From Rhizoctonia solani (taxonomy: Eukaryota; Basidiomycota; Agaricomycetes; Cantharellales; Ceratobasidiaceae), in the NCBI RefSeq assembly GCF_016906535.1, contig NC_057377.1, positions 1,364,001 through 1,428,000 of the forward strand: a DNA stretch of 64,000 nt, given 5' to 3'. Every line of letters starts with the position of its first letter. The stretch's first letter is position 1. Of this stretch, positions 1 to 10,252 are shown piece by piece. Under the pieces are notes generated by a model. The model made no database searches, was not told where the DNA came from, and saw only the letters and a list, made by a program, of their open reading frames with translations. The translations under genes were made by a program, and so were the position numbers.

Positions 1-2162
1 ACCTTCCTCGGCACGATTGAGGTCGTTGAAGCCGTTCGGGACGATGCGCGTAGTACGCCCCAGGGTACGAGAGAGTTCGCCAAACAGGCCGGATGAGGGC
101 TTCAAAGGCACCTTGGTGGAATCGATCGAGTCTTTGTTGATAGGTGAAGGATCGGTGATGGGAACCACAGGCGGGAAAGGCCTTGGCAGCATTCCGTCAA
201 ATCCACTCTCGACTAGAAGAGGCTCTACGCCAGAGGGGACGAGGTAACTTCCTGGGAACCTGTACCATTCCGCACCCCAGCAGACACGGAGTCCAAATTG
301 ACGCACGGGAGACAAGTCGATCGGAATGTCCTCGTCGTACTTGCTGGAATGCTGCTTGACAATCGATTCGGGGAGTAAACCCGTAGTGTTTAACAGACGT
401 GGAAGCTCCTCGTATTGGAAATGGAAGGCGATGTCGAGCGGAGCATGGTAATACTTGAAGAGTGCAATAATTCGAGAAATGGAGAGAAGGCAAGTAAGAA
501 CTACAGTGAATAGGGTAGTCAGTCGGAAAAGATTGGTGTTGGCCGCCTGATATGCCAATGTTAGCTGAGAGCGTGTAGTGCACAATATTTACTTACTCTG
601 TATGGAGAGTTTGTCACTTTTATGAATGTCGTCTCCATCCAACCACGCACGAGGTACAAAGTCACAGCGGCATTGAAACAAACCAATGGATACGCAGGAT
701 AAAGGAACCTCTCTTCCTTGTGCGCTTGTAAAGTCAAGGTAATAAACCATAAGTAAAATGGCGCTAGCCTGACAGCGAGAAGCGTATATGGCGAACTAGT
801 CTGATTGGCCGGACCTCGAGCCCCACCCAAGCGCTTAGAGTCGAACCTCCTGGTGATAAGCAACGCAGGAAGCGATCCGAGCGCCAGTGGAGCAAGGATA
901 TTAAAGTTGAGGATAAGGTTGAGGATGTAATAATACCAGGGTTCCGTTCCGTAGAGGTTGGGACCTCGTCCAGAGGAGCTTCCGAAAATATTATAACGGA
1001 TAATGTTCCAAGGGGTGAGGGTGAATTGACCATATGCGTATGTGTCAATCAGAGCCACTGGGATCTACAAGGAGTCCTTTAAGTGAAATTAATTGAAAGA
1101 GGAACGTGGTTGCTTACAAAAATGCTAGCGGCCACTGCGCCACTTCCGAACAAATATTTCCACCTATTTTCAATCCATTTGGGGAGAGAAGACTCGGGGA
1201 CAATGTCACCACCGTATACAGTAAGCTCCTCAATCACAAATGGCACGGCCAAAAGCAAGGAGAACGGCCACCCAACAATTGCGCCAGTAGCAAAAAGCAG
1301 CGTGGCTGCAAACGTCCTCTGTACTCGGGATGAAGATGGAGGAGCAAATGCAAACGAGGCTGCAGCGGTGACGGCATACATAGCAAAAGTCGAAGGCAAG
1401 AACGCTAAGGTAGTAGGTGTCAATGGAAGTGGGAGCAATATAAGGAAAAGCCTTCACGTACCAGTCGAGGCGTTCCACATTCCGGCATTAAACATAAGGA
1501 TAAATAACATATACCTTGCGACACGGTCGTTCACATGTTCAGCGACAGTAGTGAATAGTCTAGCCTCGCAAAACGAGGTAACAAATGCAAAGATCATGCG
1601 TAATCCGAAGAATGTATGTCGCTGATACCATGTTCTGAGCCGTGTCAATTTACAAGGGCGGGGACACTTACCTTGTCAAACGAAGCGAGCCATATGGGGA
1701 ACTTGGCCGGGAACAAGTGTAAGAGAATATAGGCCCAGCTACGCACGGCATAGGCGGGCGATGTCTCCCACGTCTGAAATCCGTGACCTTGGTCAAGGTA
1801 ATGCAATGGTTCCCAAAAGTTGAAAACTATTCCGGCATGAGATATGTTTTGTGTATCGAGATACTCGCAATCTAAGCCCACCTTCATCGCAATCTTGAAT
1901 ATTTGACCAAGTCGCAGCGCATACTCGAACGAGCACAAGCATACGAAAAGCAGTAGATAGGCCAGGGCACCATGGAGCCCGTGCCGTCCTATTAAATACG
2001 AGGCGTGTGAACAGAGCCCCAGACCACGTATACCAACAGTTACCTGCGAAGTTGGTCTTGCAGCAATCCAGTATGCCTGGCTTTCCTCGCAGTCGCCGGC
2101 GTTTCGGCCGTGCTTGTCGGTTTACGAAGGCGTATGCCTTCCGTCCCAGGCGGCAGATTCAT
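1..2162 (-). CDS. ALG9: ALG9-type alpha-1,2-mannosyltransferase (3' end outside window)
   Basis: GT22-family ER enzyme that adds alpha-1,2-mannose from dolichol-phosphate-mannose to the lipid-linked oligosaccharide used for N-glycosylation. Exons on the minus strand: 2162-2044, 1988-1882, 1826-1672, 1621-1462, 1404-1118, 1064-597, 546 to the window edge, giving about 614 residues, close to the full family length. Splicing restores the family N-terminal signature NIQDCDEVFNFWEP followed by GFQTWE and SPAYA, the luminal loop with YGTEPW and NFNI, and HKEERF near a row of hydrophobic membrane segments. The ATG at 2162 opens a short basic cytosolic leader before the first membrane helix. The intron that joins DCDE to VFNFW (1881-1827) shows that the continuous frame across it is not the real protein. 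The C-terminal tail and stop lie to the left of the window. Confidence 0.92.
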
Positions 2163-2384
2163 CTCGACAGTAGAACAAGAGGCAAGCTAGAATGTAGCCT
2201 GCTGAGACCAAATTTATACCAAGACTCACGACCGTGCACGTTAGGACAGGCGTGAGCAAGTCGTTATGTGGGACTTTTGCACGTGGTCTCAGCGCTTGCT
2301 GCCACCTGGCAATTATTGTGGCGCGTGGCTAGTTGTAATTCTATTTTTGCCTCCGTCTACCTTCTTCCTACAATAAGAGTAACC

Positions 2385-3841
2385 TTAACTTTTGGTGTCA
2401 CTTGGTTGCCCATCCAGAACCCTGAACAACTCTCCATCGTATACAGGACTGATCCTGATGTCTTGCTTTTGTTGCACGCCCACTCGTGACAAATAATCCA
2501 AAGCCTTCTGTGCGGATGGCCACACCGTCCCTACATCTTCACATGCCACCCTTCTCCCAATAATGTCCCATACTGTTTTTAACAGAAATTTAGATTGATT
2601 TGCATGTGTAATAATATACACCCACCGTCGTGTGGAATCTCATGCCCAAATCCAAAGAGGCATGTTCTGTGTGCATTCAAACGAACTGCTGCATCGATCG
2701 CATCCTACAAAAGTTCAGTCACCGCCAACTCTATGCCACTCTTAAAACCTCTACCTTGACCCCAAAATGTGCAGTTAAGCTCCTTAAAGTTAAGCAGTCC
2801 ACAGCAAAGAGCTGGTACGGGTACGGACCCAGCCCTCCGCACGCCTCGATTACATCCCATGTGTTATCTGGGATATTTGAAACATCTGACATATATACCA
2901 TGATACTCCCGAAAATAAAACCAAAGCACAAGTACGGCTCGGGAATGGGCGAAACGCTGGTGTCAAGCAAAAGTGAATGCTGTGGTATTGGTAAGTTACC
3001 GTGGTGCACATCGATAGGAGTAATGTCGAAGTCTACACCATCTAGCCGGAGCGGCCGATTGCTTTCTATGATGTGCCATTTAAATTGAGGTATCTAGGAG
3101 CAGATCAGGCAGTGTTCGTCTGTATAACTGCGCCAACTTACATGGCCACTTCCTGTTGCAAAGTCTTTTGAGACCAGGTAAGGAAATCCTCTCTTGACAT
3201 CTACAAATTCAAAGTATATGTCAGCATTGTATGTACATACATGCGTCGGTAGCCCCTAGAACTCACCGTTCATAGTCGCCTCAGATAGGTAAACATCGAT
3301 ATAATCTTGTATACGGTTCTCTCCCAATGTCCAGCCTGTATGAGATAAGCTACGTGGTCAGGCAAGTTAAACTGGGCTCACATCTTAAGTCGTCCAGTCC
3401 ATTAATAGCTTTCATGGGGCATCCAGTTTGAATCAGCTTTAAAATCAACATATTTGTTGAGCCCACCGTCTGCGTGCCCATGTGTCAATAATACAGCATC
3501 AATTTGGCGTAGATCGTGTCGAGGAAACAGTTCGAGTGCGGCACTTAAAAACGTTTTGCCTACGTCAATCACAATCACGCGCTCAACACCTGTTGTACTA
3601 CGCGTCCTAACGATCGCGCCCGTATTGCGTCGTTTGTTCTTCCACCCGGAAGGTTGCGAGGCAGATCCGCATGTCTGGAGCACAAATGTACAGGAATATC
3701 AATGGAGCAGTTATCGTTAAAAGACTAGATAGTGCCTGCCTCGCATGTTACTGGTTTTGATGTCAAGCACGTAATGTTTGGAAGCCCGGACGAGCAGCCT
3801 GTGCCGTGGAAGATAAGCTCGAATCTGTTCTGAGAGCTCAT
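2385..3841 (-). CDS. metallo-beta-lactamase-fold hydrolase (PhnP/C777.06c-like)
   Basis: Predicted zinc-dependent hydrolase of the metallo-beta-lactamase superfamily, resembling the Ph­nP-like phosphodiesterase branch and the yeast C777.06c type; the natural substrate is not evident. Exons: 3841-3740, 3674-3467, 3408-3382, 3335-3267, 3200-3142, 3093-2755, 2704-2626, 2572-2385, total 1071 nt, 356 residues. Visible motifs are an N-terminal GTG loop, IVIDVGKT, the metal motif LLTHGHADA followed by NGLDDLR, then VHHG, a VDC turn and FGFGHE near the C-terminus. Exon 1 is best joined with a GC-AG intron (GC at 3739-3738), which yields a Cys-x-x-Cys pair (CETC). A GT alternative with the exon ending at 3752 is also in frame but loses the first cysteine. 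A Ngaro retrotransposon starts 241 bp upstream of the ATG. Confidence 0.85.
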
Positions 3842-4082
3842 GCTGGTAGTACAGTGCCATACACCACCCAGATCGGGCCGCTTATATGGAACTTAATAAA
3901 AGGGAATATGAAAGGGAATACGAACGCAAATTCGTACTGGAATTCGGATGTTCACTATTGGCATCAATCAAGCAATATGCTTCTCTTAAATGATTCGTAA
4001 GCGGTTGATAAGACAGGCGCGTATATATGACGACCAGACAAGTCCTTTCTTATTCTGGTACTCACGATATTCTAATTAAGCT

Positions 4083-4249
4083 ACTGGGCCTTGGGCCGGC
4101 GCGTGATGAATAAAGACGCGAATATATGCATACATGATAAGGGGAAAGGAGATGCGCGTACGATCCAGACCGGTAGACGCATGGGGTGGGAGCCGGAGAG
4201 GCGGTACGCCGAACCGGGGTGCCACCGGGGCCGAGCCACCGAGCGAGCT
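4083..4249 (-). repeat. Ngaro split direct repeat B2 (terminal copy)
   Basis: This 167-bp unit at the 3' end of the element (plus-strand left edge) is identical by eye to 4539-4705. Identity begins at actgggcc and ends at gcgagct; the flanking bases differ on both sides. It marks one outer boundary of the retrotransposon. Confidence 0.9.
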
Positions 4250-4303
4250 GGGTGGGCGGCCAAACCGGATCGTATGCGTGTAGAGAAGGCGCGGGCGGGT
4301 GGG

Positions 4304-4538
4304 AACAGATGAAGAGAAAGGGGGGAAAGATGGACTGGAAAAGCTCTGCAGCGAGCACGTTGTGCTCGCCGAACGTAGAATGAAAGAGGCAGAGTGAGCG
4401 GTGTAAGCGCCGAGAGCAGGGTGCAACAAACAAGACACAAATATGAGGTGCTATTACAGTAGTAAAGGCGACCCGCAACGGCCTGGTCGGCCCAGTATAA
4501 GTTTTGCGTCCTTCACAAGCTCCGTCGCAAAACTGCAC
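4304..4538 (-). repeat. Ngaro split direct repeat A2 (internal copy)
   Basis: This 235-bp unit is identical by eye to 10253-10487. It abuts repeat B1 with no gap (junction 4538/4539). That joint is what a circular intermediate would have at its end-to-start junction, which fits the reverse-transcription model for split-repeat elements. Confidence 0.9.
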
Positions 4539-4705
4539 ACTGGGCCTTGGGCCGGCGCGTGATGAATAAAGACGCGAATATATGCATACATGATAAGGGG
4601 AAAGGAGATGCGCGTACGATCCAGACCGGTAGACGCATGGGGTGGGAGCCGGAGAGGCGGTACGCCGAACCGGGGTGCCACCGGGGCCGAGCCACCGAGC
4701 GAGCT
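4539..4705 (-). repeat. Ngaro split direct repeat B1 (internal copy)
   Basis: Second copy of the 167-bp B unit, between the end of the recombinase ORF (4862) and repeat A2. On the plus strand it diverges from B2 after gagct, where B2 runs into gggtgggcgg and B1 into cacccaaaga. Confidence 0.9.
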
Positions 4706-4861
4706 CACCCAAAGAGCGTGAGCGGGAGGACGAAGCGGGAGGAGCGGGAGCGAGGACGAAGGGAGCGAGTGGCGGAAGGCGCGTCTGCGCTCGAACGCAT
4801 CGCGTGCGGGCGGGCGCAGCACCCCAATGCGTCGCCTGCAGACCACAAGGACAGTACTTCG

Positions 4862-6142
4862 CTAACATCGGCGGTGCCGTGCCGCAACTGGCATGGGCTG
4901 GTGGTCCGCGGATACTCGCGGGGACCCGGAAATGTCTTTTGCGTAAATATTGATGATTTTGTCCATGCTGCGCCAGTACCTTAGGAACGCGTCCGAAGAC
5001 CATCGACCCATCTTCTTGACAACATCGCTAGGTACGCCAGCGGTAAGATATGCGTGCGTCCCGCCGATCCTGAATGAGTGACCAAAAACGCTCGGGTGGC
5101 CTTCTGTGATCCAGACCTCGTTACAGCGTACCAGGAAGTCCTCTCGCGTAAGGCAACGGATGCTACCGTCGCGGGTTGAGTATGCGAAGATGTGATGTGA
5201 GCCGGGGATAGAAGCGTTGGCGCGCAAGTGGGCGACCATGGCCGTGATTGGCGACAAGCCGTCTCGCTGGCTTGCTAGGTGAACGTGTTCGCCGGTGATT
5301 TGGTGTGTCTTGGTTCGGGGGAGGTGCAGAGTCATGCTTGCTGATGGGTCCTGTAACCGCGGTGAAGGAGGTAACGAGATTGAGGACCGGGAGGGGGTAG
5401 CAAGCGGGTCGTGGCGGAGGCGGGATGATCCAAGTAGTTCTCCCAAGCGGCATTGGCCCCAAAATGCGGTTAAAGCTGCCGCGAAGACCGCAATGTCGAA
5501 TGGAGACTGCATAGAGAGGTGTGCGCGTAGTTTATGTAGCATAGCAATAGATATCGGGGGTCTCGGTGTGCGACGTGAGGAATGCGGGGCTAAGTTTGCG
5601 ACTCCCTTTACAACGTGCGAAAGTAGATAGCCCCCATTCCAGTCCATACCGTGTAGACGATGCCACGCTTTGAGGGCGGCTACGGCTGCGTTTGCGGTGC
5701 TGCCGGATTTTTCTCCGGTAAAAGAACCGATGAATGCGCACAGCACCTGTTCGTCGGCTGGGAACATCGCGGTTTCCTCCACACGCTCGGCCTTGCAAAA
5801 CGATTGGAATTGGCTTATGAACGAGCCGTAGTTCTTCTGCGTGCGCTTGGCAAGCCCGTTGTCCAATGCCATCTTCAACTTCATGGATGTTGACGCTGAA
5901 AAGCGTGCGTGCGAACCAGAGACGGCAGGCGTGAGTGAGTAGGGGGCGAATCGCGGCACGGACAGTGACTTGGAGTGTCCTTGTGAGCGGCGGGATGTGC
6001 TGGGGGAGGAGGAGGGCGCTGTGGGATGCGATCTGCCAACTCCTGTGCGGGTATGATGGGAAGGGGATTTAGTTGCATCAGGGTAGAGCAGTTCTAACCT
6101 CAACGCAGCTTGGGTGTGTGCAATTGATTCGAACACGGACAT
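4862..6142 (-). CDS. Ngaro ORF3: tyrosine recombinase (integrase)
   Basis: Phage-integrase-type recombinase that would insert the circular DNA copy of the element. From the ATG at 6142 (MSVFESIAHT) the protein has about 426 residues; the frame is open upstream to 6265, but that part is a pyrimidine-rich, intron-like stretch. A SAM-like N-terminal core domain contains KRTQKNYGSF. The catalytic set is visible in order: Arg in GQCRLGELLG, the HxxR box in GHSFRIGG, Trp in GRWSSD at the position often held by His, and the nucleophile Tyr in FLRYWRS. The frame is intact. It lies downstream of the reverse transcriptase ORF in a different frame, so it needs its own initiation, readthrough or splicing. 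Confidence 0.9.
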   Translation of the reverse strand: MSVFESIAHTQAALRLELLYPDATKSPSHHTRTGVGRSHPTAPSSSPSTSRRSQGHSKSLSVPRFAPYSLTPAVSGSHARFSASTSMKLKMALDNGLAKRTQKNYGSFISQFQSFCKAERVEETAMFPADEQVLCAFIGSFTGEKSGSTANAAVAALKAWHRLHGMDWNGGYLLSHVVKGVANLAPHSSRRTPRPPISIAMLHKLRAHLSMQSPFDIAVFAAALTAFWGQCRLGELLGSSRLRHDPLATPSRSSISLPPSPRLQDPSASMTLHLPRTKTHQITGEHVHLASQRDGLSPITAMVAHLRANASIPGSHHIFAYSTRDGSIRCLTREDFLVRCNEVWITEGHPSVFGHSFRIGGTHAYLTAGVPSDVVKKMGRWSSDAFLRYWRSMDKIINIYAKDISGSPRVSADHQPMPVAARHRRC

Positions 6143-6282
6143 AGATGAGAGGGGATGGGACAGAGGGATAATGCTCCACGTGATCTGCCAACACGCCGCG
6201 CTGAAGGTTGGTGCGGAAGTGGGGAAAAAACAAAATATATATATAATGGGTAAATGTATACACAACTACAGAGGATTATTGG

Positions 6283-8046
6283 TCACGAAAACAAAAGTCC
6301 ACGCGCTAAGAAAGATGCTAAATGCTCAGGCATTGGTATCGCCCACGAACAACTCTTCATGCCGGGAATTGGCATGCCGCGCGAGGGTGGGTCGGCCGGG
6401 TTATCATCCGAGGCAATATATGAGGTTTGGATTCGCAGGCCAAACAGGGATGAACGCGCAAAGATACGCTTGATTGCGTTGTTCTGTTCTAGGTTGCGCG
6501 ACCTGCCAGCCGCCATAGCAAACACAACGCCTTGATTATCTGAGCGGAAATGCAGGAGAGAGTCTCGCAGGCCGTATGCAATTGCTGCCTCAAGTGTCAT
6601 CTCCAATGCTGATATCTCGGCCCATCCAATGTCGCGACCGCCGGACTTCCACCCTTGCAACAGACGCCATGCGGCCCAGTGGTTGTCCACAATGATGGCA
6701 ATGCCGAAGGACGTAGAGGCATCCATAAAAAATTCCGACGGGAACGCAGTGGGTGGTGGGGAAATATTGCGTGTACAGGACGCGGAAGCAAGTCTGTTCT
6801 GCCACCAAAGTGCGTCGTGGACCGCGTAGGTTGGTTTGGGGCGTGATACAAAACGGGAGGCATGTTTGTGCGGGAATGCAGCGCTGAATCGGATAAGACC
6901 TGCCAGCCATGCTCTGCCTTCGACAACCACATTTGTGCAGTGAACAAGAGACCCGATCAGTTGTTGCGTGAGTTTTAGGGACACTCTGTCCGCGTCAAGC
7001 CAAGTACATATCTTGCTAAGGAATTTATCGCGTTTCTTTAATGGTATTGAGACTTCCCGTTTGGGGATGCACCAGTAGAAACCAAGGAAATCAAACGCGT
7101 ACGCAAAGTTCTTAGTTTTGGACGACTTCCACGGCCAGCCAAGCGGTAGTGCCAAGTTGTAAATATCCTGTTCGGACGTGTCCCCACCCGGGAAGCCCGG
7201 GGGCGGTCTGACAATGACGTAATCATCGACCCATTTTACTACGCGGCAACCCAGGGAGGCCTCTAAGATCATGAGCATGGCATCCCCGCAGCGCGCAAAT
7301 AAGCCGTTCGAGCTTGCGGCGCCAAACGGGGCACAATGATCAACATATAGGTTGTCCTTCCATGCCACAATTGTGCTAGATTGGTCGCTGGGGTGGATGG
7401 GGATGCAACGGTATGCTGCATCAACGTCAAATGTTGCCGCCATTGAGGCCTCCGGTAGGTCTAAAATGACCTGTACAACATTGTCAAAAAATCCCCAAAT
7501 GCACAGAAATTCATCAATGTCAATCTCTGCATTGACTGAGATGTTCTGGCCTTTTCCATGGGAGAAGGAGAAATCTTGGACCATTCTGAATTCTCCTGGG
7601 GAGGAGGGTTTAGATACAAGCCCTAATGGGGCAGAGCGGAAATGTCCAATGAGAGAGAAGAGAAGTGAGTGTGTGAATGGGCCTGAGTAACGGCCAAGGG
7701 ATAATTCTTTACAAATGTGAGAGTCAATAACGTCAGGGGCATCCTGAGCTGATTTATGATTAGGTGGGATTGAAGTGGCAAGTAGAGAACAAGAAGAACC
7801 AAGACAGAAGCCTTGTGTGAGACCAATTGGGACGTTGCCAAAGAGGTTAAGTAAATCAAGCCTCTGGAGGCACATATGCCAAGCCGCCAGGATGAGTGGT
7901 GTGACAACTTTCCGGGGGTCAGTCAGAGCAACCTTGTGCATTGTGTCCAGCATTGCCGCAGAGGGAGCAGAGGTGTGGTCCTCGGACGCATCTTGGGTTG
8001 GGACAACCTCTAGTGCCGTTGAAAACGTAGCAGAAGCGTCTGCCAT
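6283..8046 (-). CDS. Ngaro ORF2: reverse transcriptase and RNase H
   Basis: Polyprotein of 587 residues. Reverse transcriptase motifs in order: FRMVQDFS, FDVDAAYRCIPIHP, APFGAASSNGLFAR, the catalytic WVDDYVIVR (a YxDD-type box with Trp in place of Tyr), and LGFYWCIPKREVS. The RNase H domain follows with FFMDAS, AEISALE, FRSDNQG and DNPADPPSRG, supplying the D-E-D-D set. The ATG at 8046 lies inside the last 128 nt of ORF1 in another frame. There is no methyltransferase or aspartic protease domain. The stop is at 6283, just before the recombinase ORF. Confidence 0.92.
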   Translation of the reverse strand: MADASATFSTALEVVPTQDASEDHTSAPSAAMLDTMHKVALTDPRKVVTPLILAAWHMCLQRLDLLNLFGNVPIGLTQGFCLGSSCSLLATSIPPNHKSAQDAPDVIDSHICKELSLGRYSGPFTHSLLFSLIGHFRSAPLGLVSKPSSPGEFRMVQDFSFSHGKGQNISVNAEIDIDEFLCIWGFFDNVVQVILDLPEASMAATFDVDAAYRCIPIHPSDQSSTIVAWKDNLYVDHCAPFGAASSNGLFARCGDAMLMILEASLGCRVVKWVDDYVIVRPPPGFPGGDTSEQDIYNLALPLGWPWKSSKTKNFAYAFDFLGFYWCIPKREVSIPLKKRDKFLSKICTWLDADRVSLKLTQQLIGSLVHCTNVVVEGRAWLAGLIRFSAAFPHKHASRFVSRPKPTYAVHDALWWQNRLASASCTRNISPPPTAFPSEFFMDASTSFGIAIIVDNHWAAWRLLQGWKSGGRDIGWAEISALEMTLEAAIAYGLRDSLLHFRSDNQGVVFAMAAGRSRNLEQNNAIKRIFARSSLFGLRIQTSYIASDDNPADPPSRGMPIPGMKSCSWAIPMPEHLASFLARGLLFS

Positions 8047-10035
8047 TTAATTGTAGGTAACCATCAGCTGTGCGTGTTGTCACAAGTGGCTTACCATTGG
8101 ATCGGGTGGTGGCATGACATGTACGCGGCGAGTGGCCCAGGCTACCACAGCATAGGCATTTGGCCAAAGAGATAGGGTGACCTGCACTAGGGTGGTTGTA
8201 TGTAGAATGTACTGGTTTGTAAGGGTGGAAACGGCTAGGCCTGGCTGCTGACAAGGAGGCAGATGGGTGTGTGTCTGGTGGGTGGTGTGGTAAGTCCCGT
8301 GGACAAAGGTGGGTTTGACGGCTGTTGGGATAGGTGGATGACACGTGTGGGCCGGAGTGCTGCGATGACACGTCCCTTGCTGCTAACGCAAGCTCCCGGT
8401 CTATCATCTTGTAGATTCCTTCCTGTAGGGACCCTGGGTCAAAATCTTCCTCAATCCAACGTTTTCTGACAGTGATATCATAGCGGAGCCAAAGGTTGAA
8501 GTCACTGTGGAAAGATGGGTCGTAGAATACGAGAGCAAAATGTTTGTGCCAAGCTGGCGCAACGTCAGGCTGGTATTTTTCGATTAACCAAAGCCACGTT
8601 TTCCAGCCGTCAACCCAATCGTCTGGGGACATAAGCAGTTCGCCTGCGTCCGACAAGTTGGATGCCTCCTTGACAAGTGCGTGGCCTTTGCTATTCCATT
8701 TTATCACGTCCATCTTGAAACGCAATGAATCGGAGTTCAATTGCCAATAGCGCGTGGTCAGCATAGGTAGCGGGACGTATTTGCGCAGTCCGGACTTGAA
8801 AATCTGGATGATGACCGGTGGAATAAGGGCTTGCCTGGCCGGGGCCTGCTTGCCGGGGATGACAGCCTTCCGCAGCGAATCGGAGGGGGCAGGGGGGGCT
8901 CGGGCTTTGGCATCAACGTGTCGATAGACTATGTAGCGGCAATACGTGTAAGTTAACGAAAAATGGGGCGCGAATGAGGCCAGACTCTGTGGATAGAGTA
9001 ATGAAAAATAGTGTGTAGTGTTGCGTAGGAGAGAATAAGATCAGGACAAAACGAGTAGCCCTGTACTACGCTGATGGGGTAATGGAATGGATGGGACGAT
9101 GTCGACCGGGTAGATGGGTAAATATGGAAAATGTAACCGACGCGAGCAATGATGGCGCGTGAACCGTGGGCAGATGATAGAATGAGATATAATGTTGAGT
9201 AGCGCATAAAGCAGGGATAGCAGACGTAGTAGGAGGCACGGTATGTAGCACGGCACGGTGTATGTAGGAGACGCAGGGTAGGAATATAGTGTGCACGTCA
9301 AGGAAGCTACGCGTTATAACGCTAATAGAGCCTGAGTATAGCGCGCATGTAGGGGACGGCAAAGGAGCAATATAACGACATGAGGAAAAGGACTCATGAC
9401 AAAGTGGATAGAGTAGTGTAAGGCAGCTTGTGCGTAGGGGATGCGATGAACGACGGGATGTGACAAGCCGGGGGTAGAAACACGCAGATAGGGTGGAGGG
9501 GGGGGGGCCGGAGTTGTGCGTGAGGAAAAAACAAGAAAAAGAACTTACTAGGGTCGTCCGTGTGGTCTAAGAACCCAACCTCACGCCGTTCGAGGGCCGC
9601 CAAACGGGCCCGCAAGTGAATGATTTCGTCCGGGATGTTGTGCGAGGAGGTTGGGATGGCAGCATCGTGGTGCAAGGCGGATATGTCCGGCATGTGAGGT
9701 GGGGCAACCAGGTTTCTGGCAGTCGGGGTAATCGGAATGCCCGAGGGCGGTGATCTGGGCGGTACGGGGCAATCCGATGGCGTGTCTCTCAGGATAGGCC
9801 GCCTTATGCCACGCGGGGAGGCGCGTGGAGGATCGGGGGCGGGTGCCTGCGATCCAAGGGGGCTTGCTGAGGGAGAGGGTTCCGGACATGGTTGGGGCGC
9901 CGGACCGTACCAGCACGCGGAAGCTGTGTCTTTAATGACGCACATAGAGCATGGAGACTTCCGGTTGCATTTGGATGACCGGCCTCGCGTGATGCAGCCG
10001 TTGCACCGAGGAGAGGTCTTGGTGCGCGGAGCCAT
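7919..10035 (-). CDS. Ngaro ORF1: gag-like protein with several zinc-binding motifs
   Basis: Nucleocapsid-like protein. Two exons are inferred, 10035-9549 and 8928-7919 (1497 nt, 498 residues), joined by a 620-nt GT-AG intron with a plausible branch site (cttac) about 20 nt before the acceptor. N-terminal residues 11-42 hold six cysteines spaced C-x2-C-x8-C-x5-C-x2-C-x8-C, like a fungal Zn2Cys6 cluster. A Pro/Ser-rich linker and a short Leu/Arg helix (HLRARLAALERRE) follow. The C-terminus carries a zinc knuckle (CLCCGSLGHSPRTC), a CCCH-like finger (C-x8-C-x4-C-x4-H) and a second knuckle (CSLCGNAGHNAQGC). If the intron is not real, there would be a 213-residue first ORF and a separate second one. 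Confidence 0.7.
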
Positions 10036-10252
10036 TAGGAGGGTAAACGGAGAGGATGGTGACTCGAGAAAACGCAGAAATACCCGGGTGAAGTGAAAAA
10101 CCGGGCGGCCGATGGCACAACACGGCTGGGTGATGGACGGACGAGCGTCGGCAATCGGACACGGTGTTAGACAATGCGAACAAGGGGAAGGAGTGTAGTA
10201 GCGTGGGTATGGAACGACGGCTTATAATGGACCGGTAATGGACCGAGGAAAA

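Noticed and set aside
4062..5003. 313-codon frame across the Ngaro repeats
   Set aside because: It translates both copies of the repeat and contains the same peptide twice; it is repeat DNA without codon constraint.
8953..9362. Short frames inside the ORF1 intron of the Ngaro element
   Set aside because: Low-complexity peptides without motifs in a region bounded by good splice sites.
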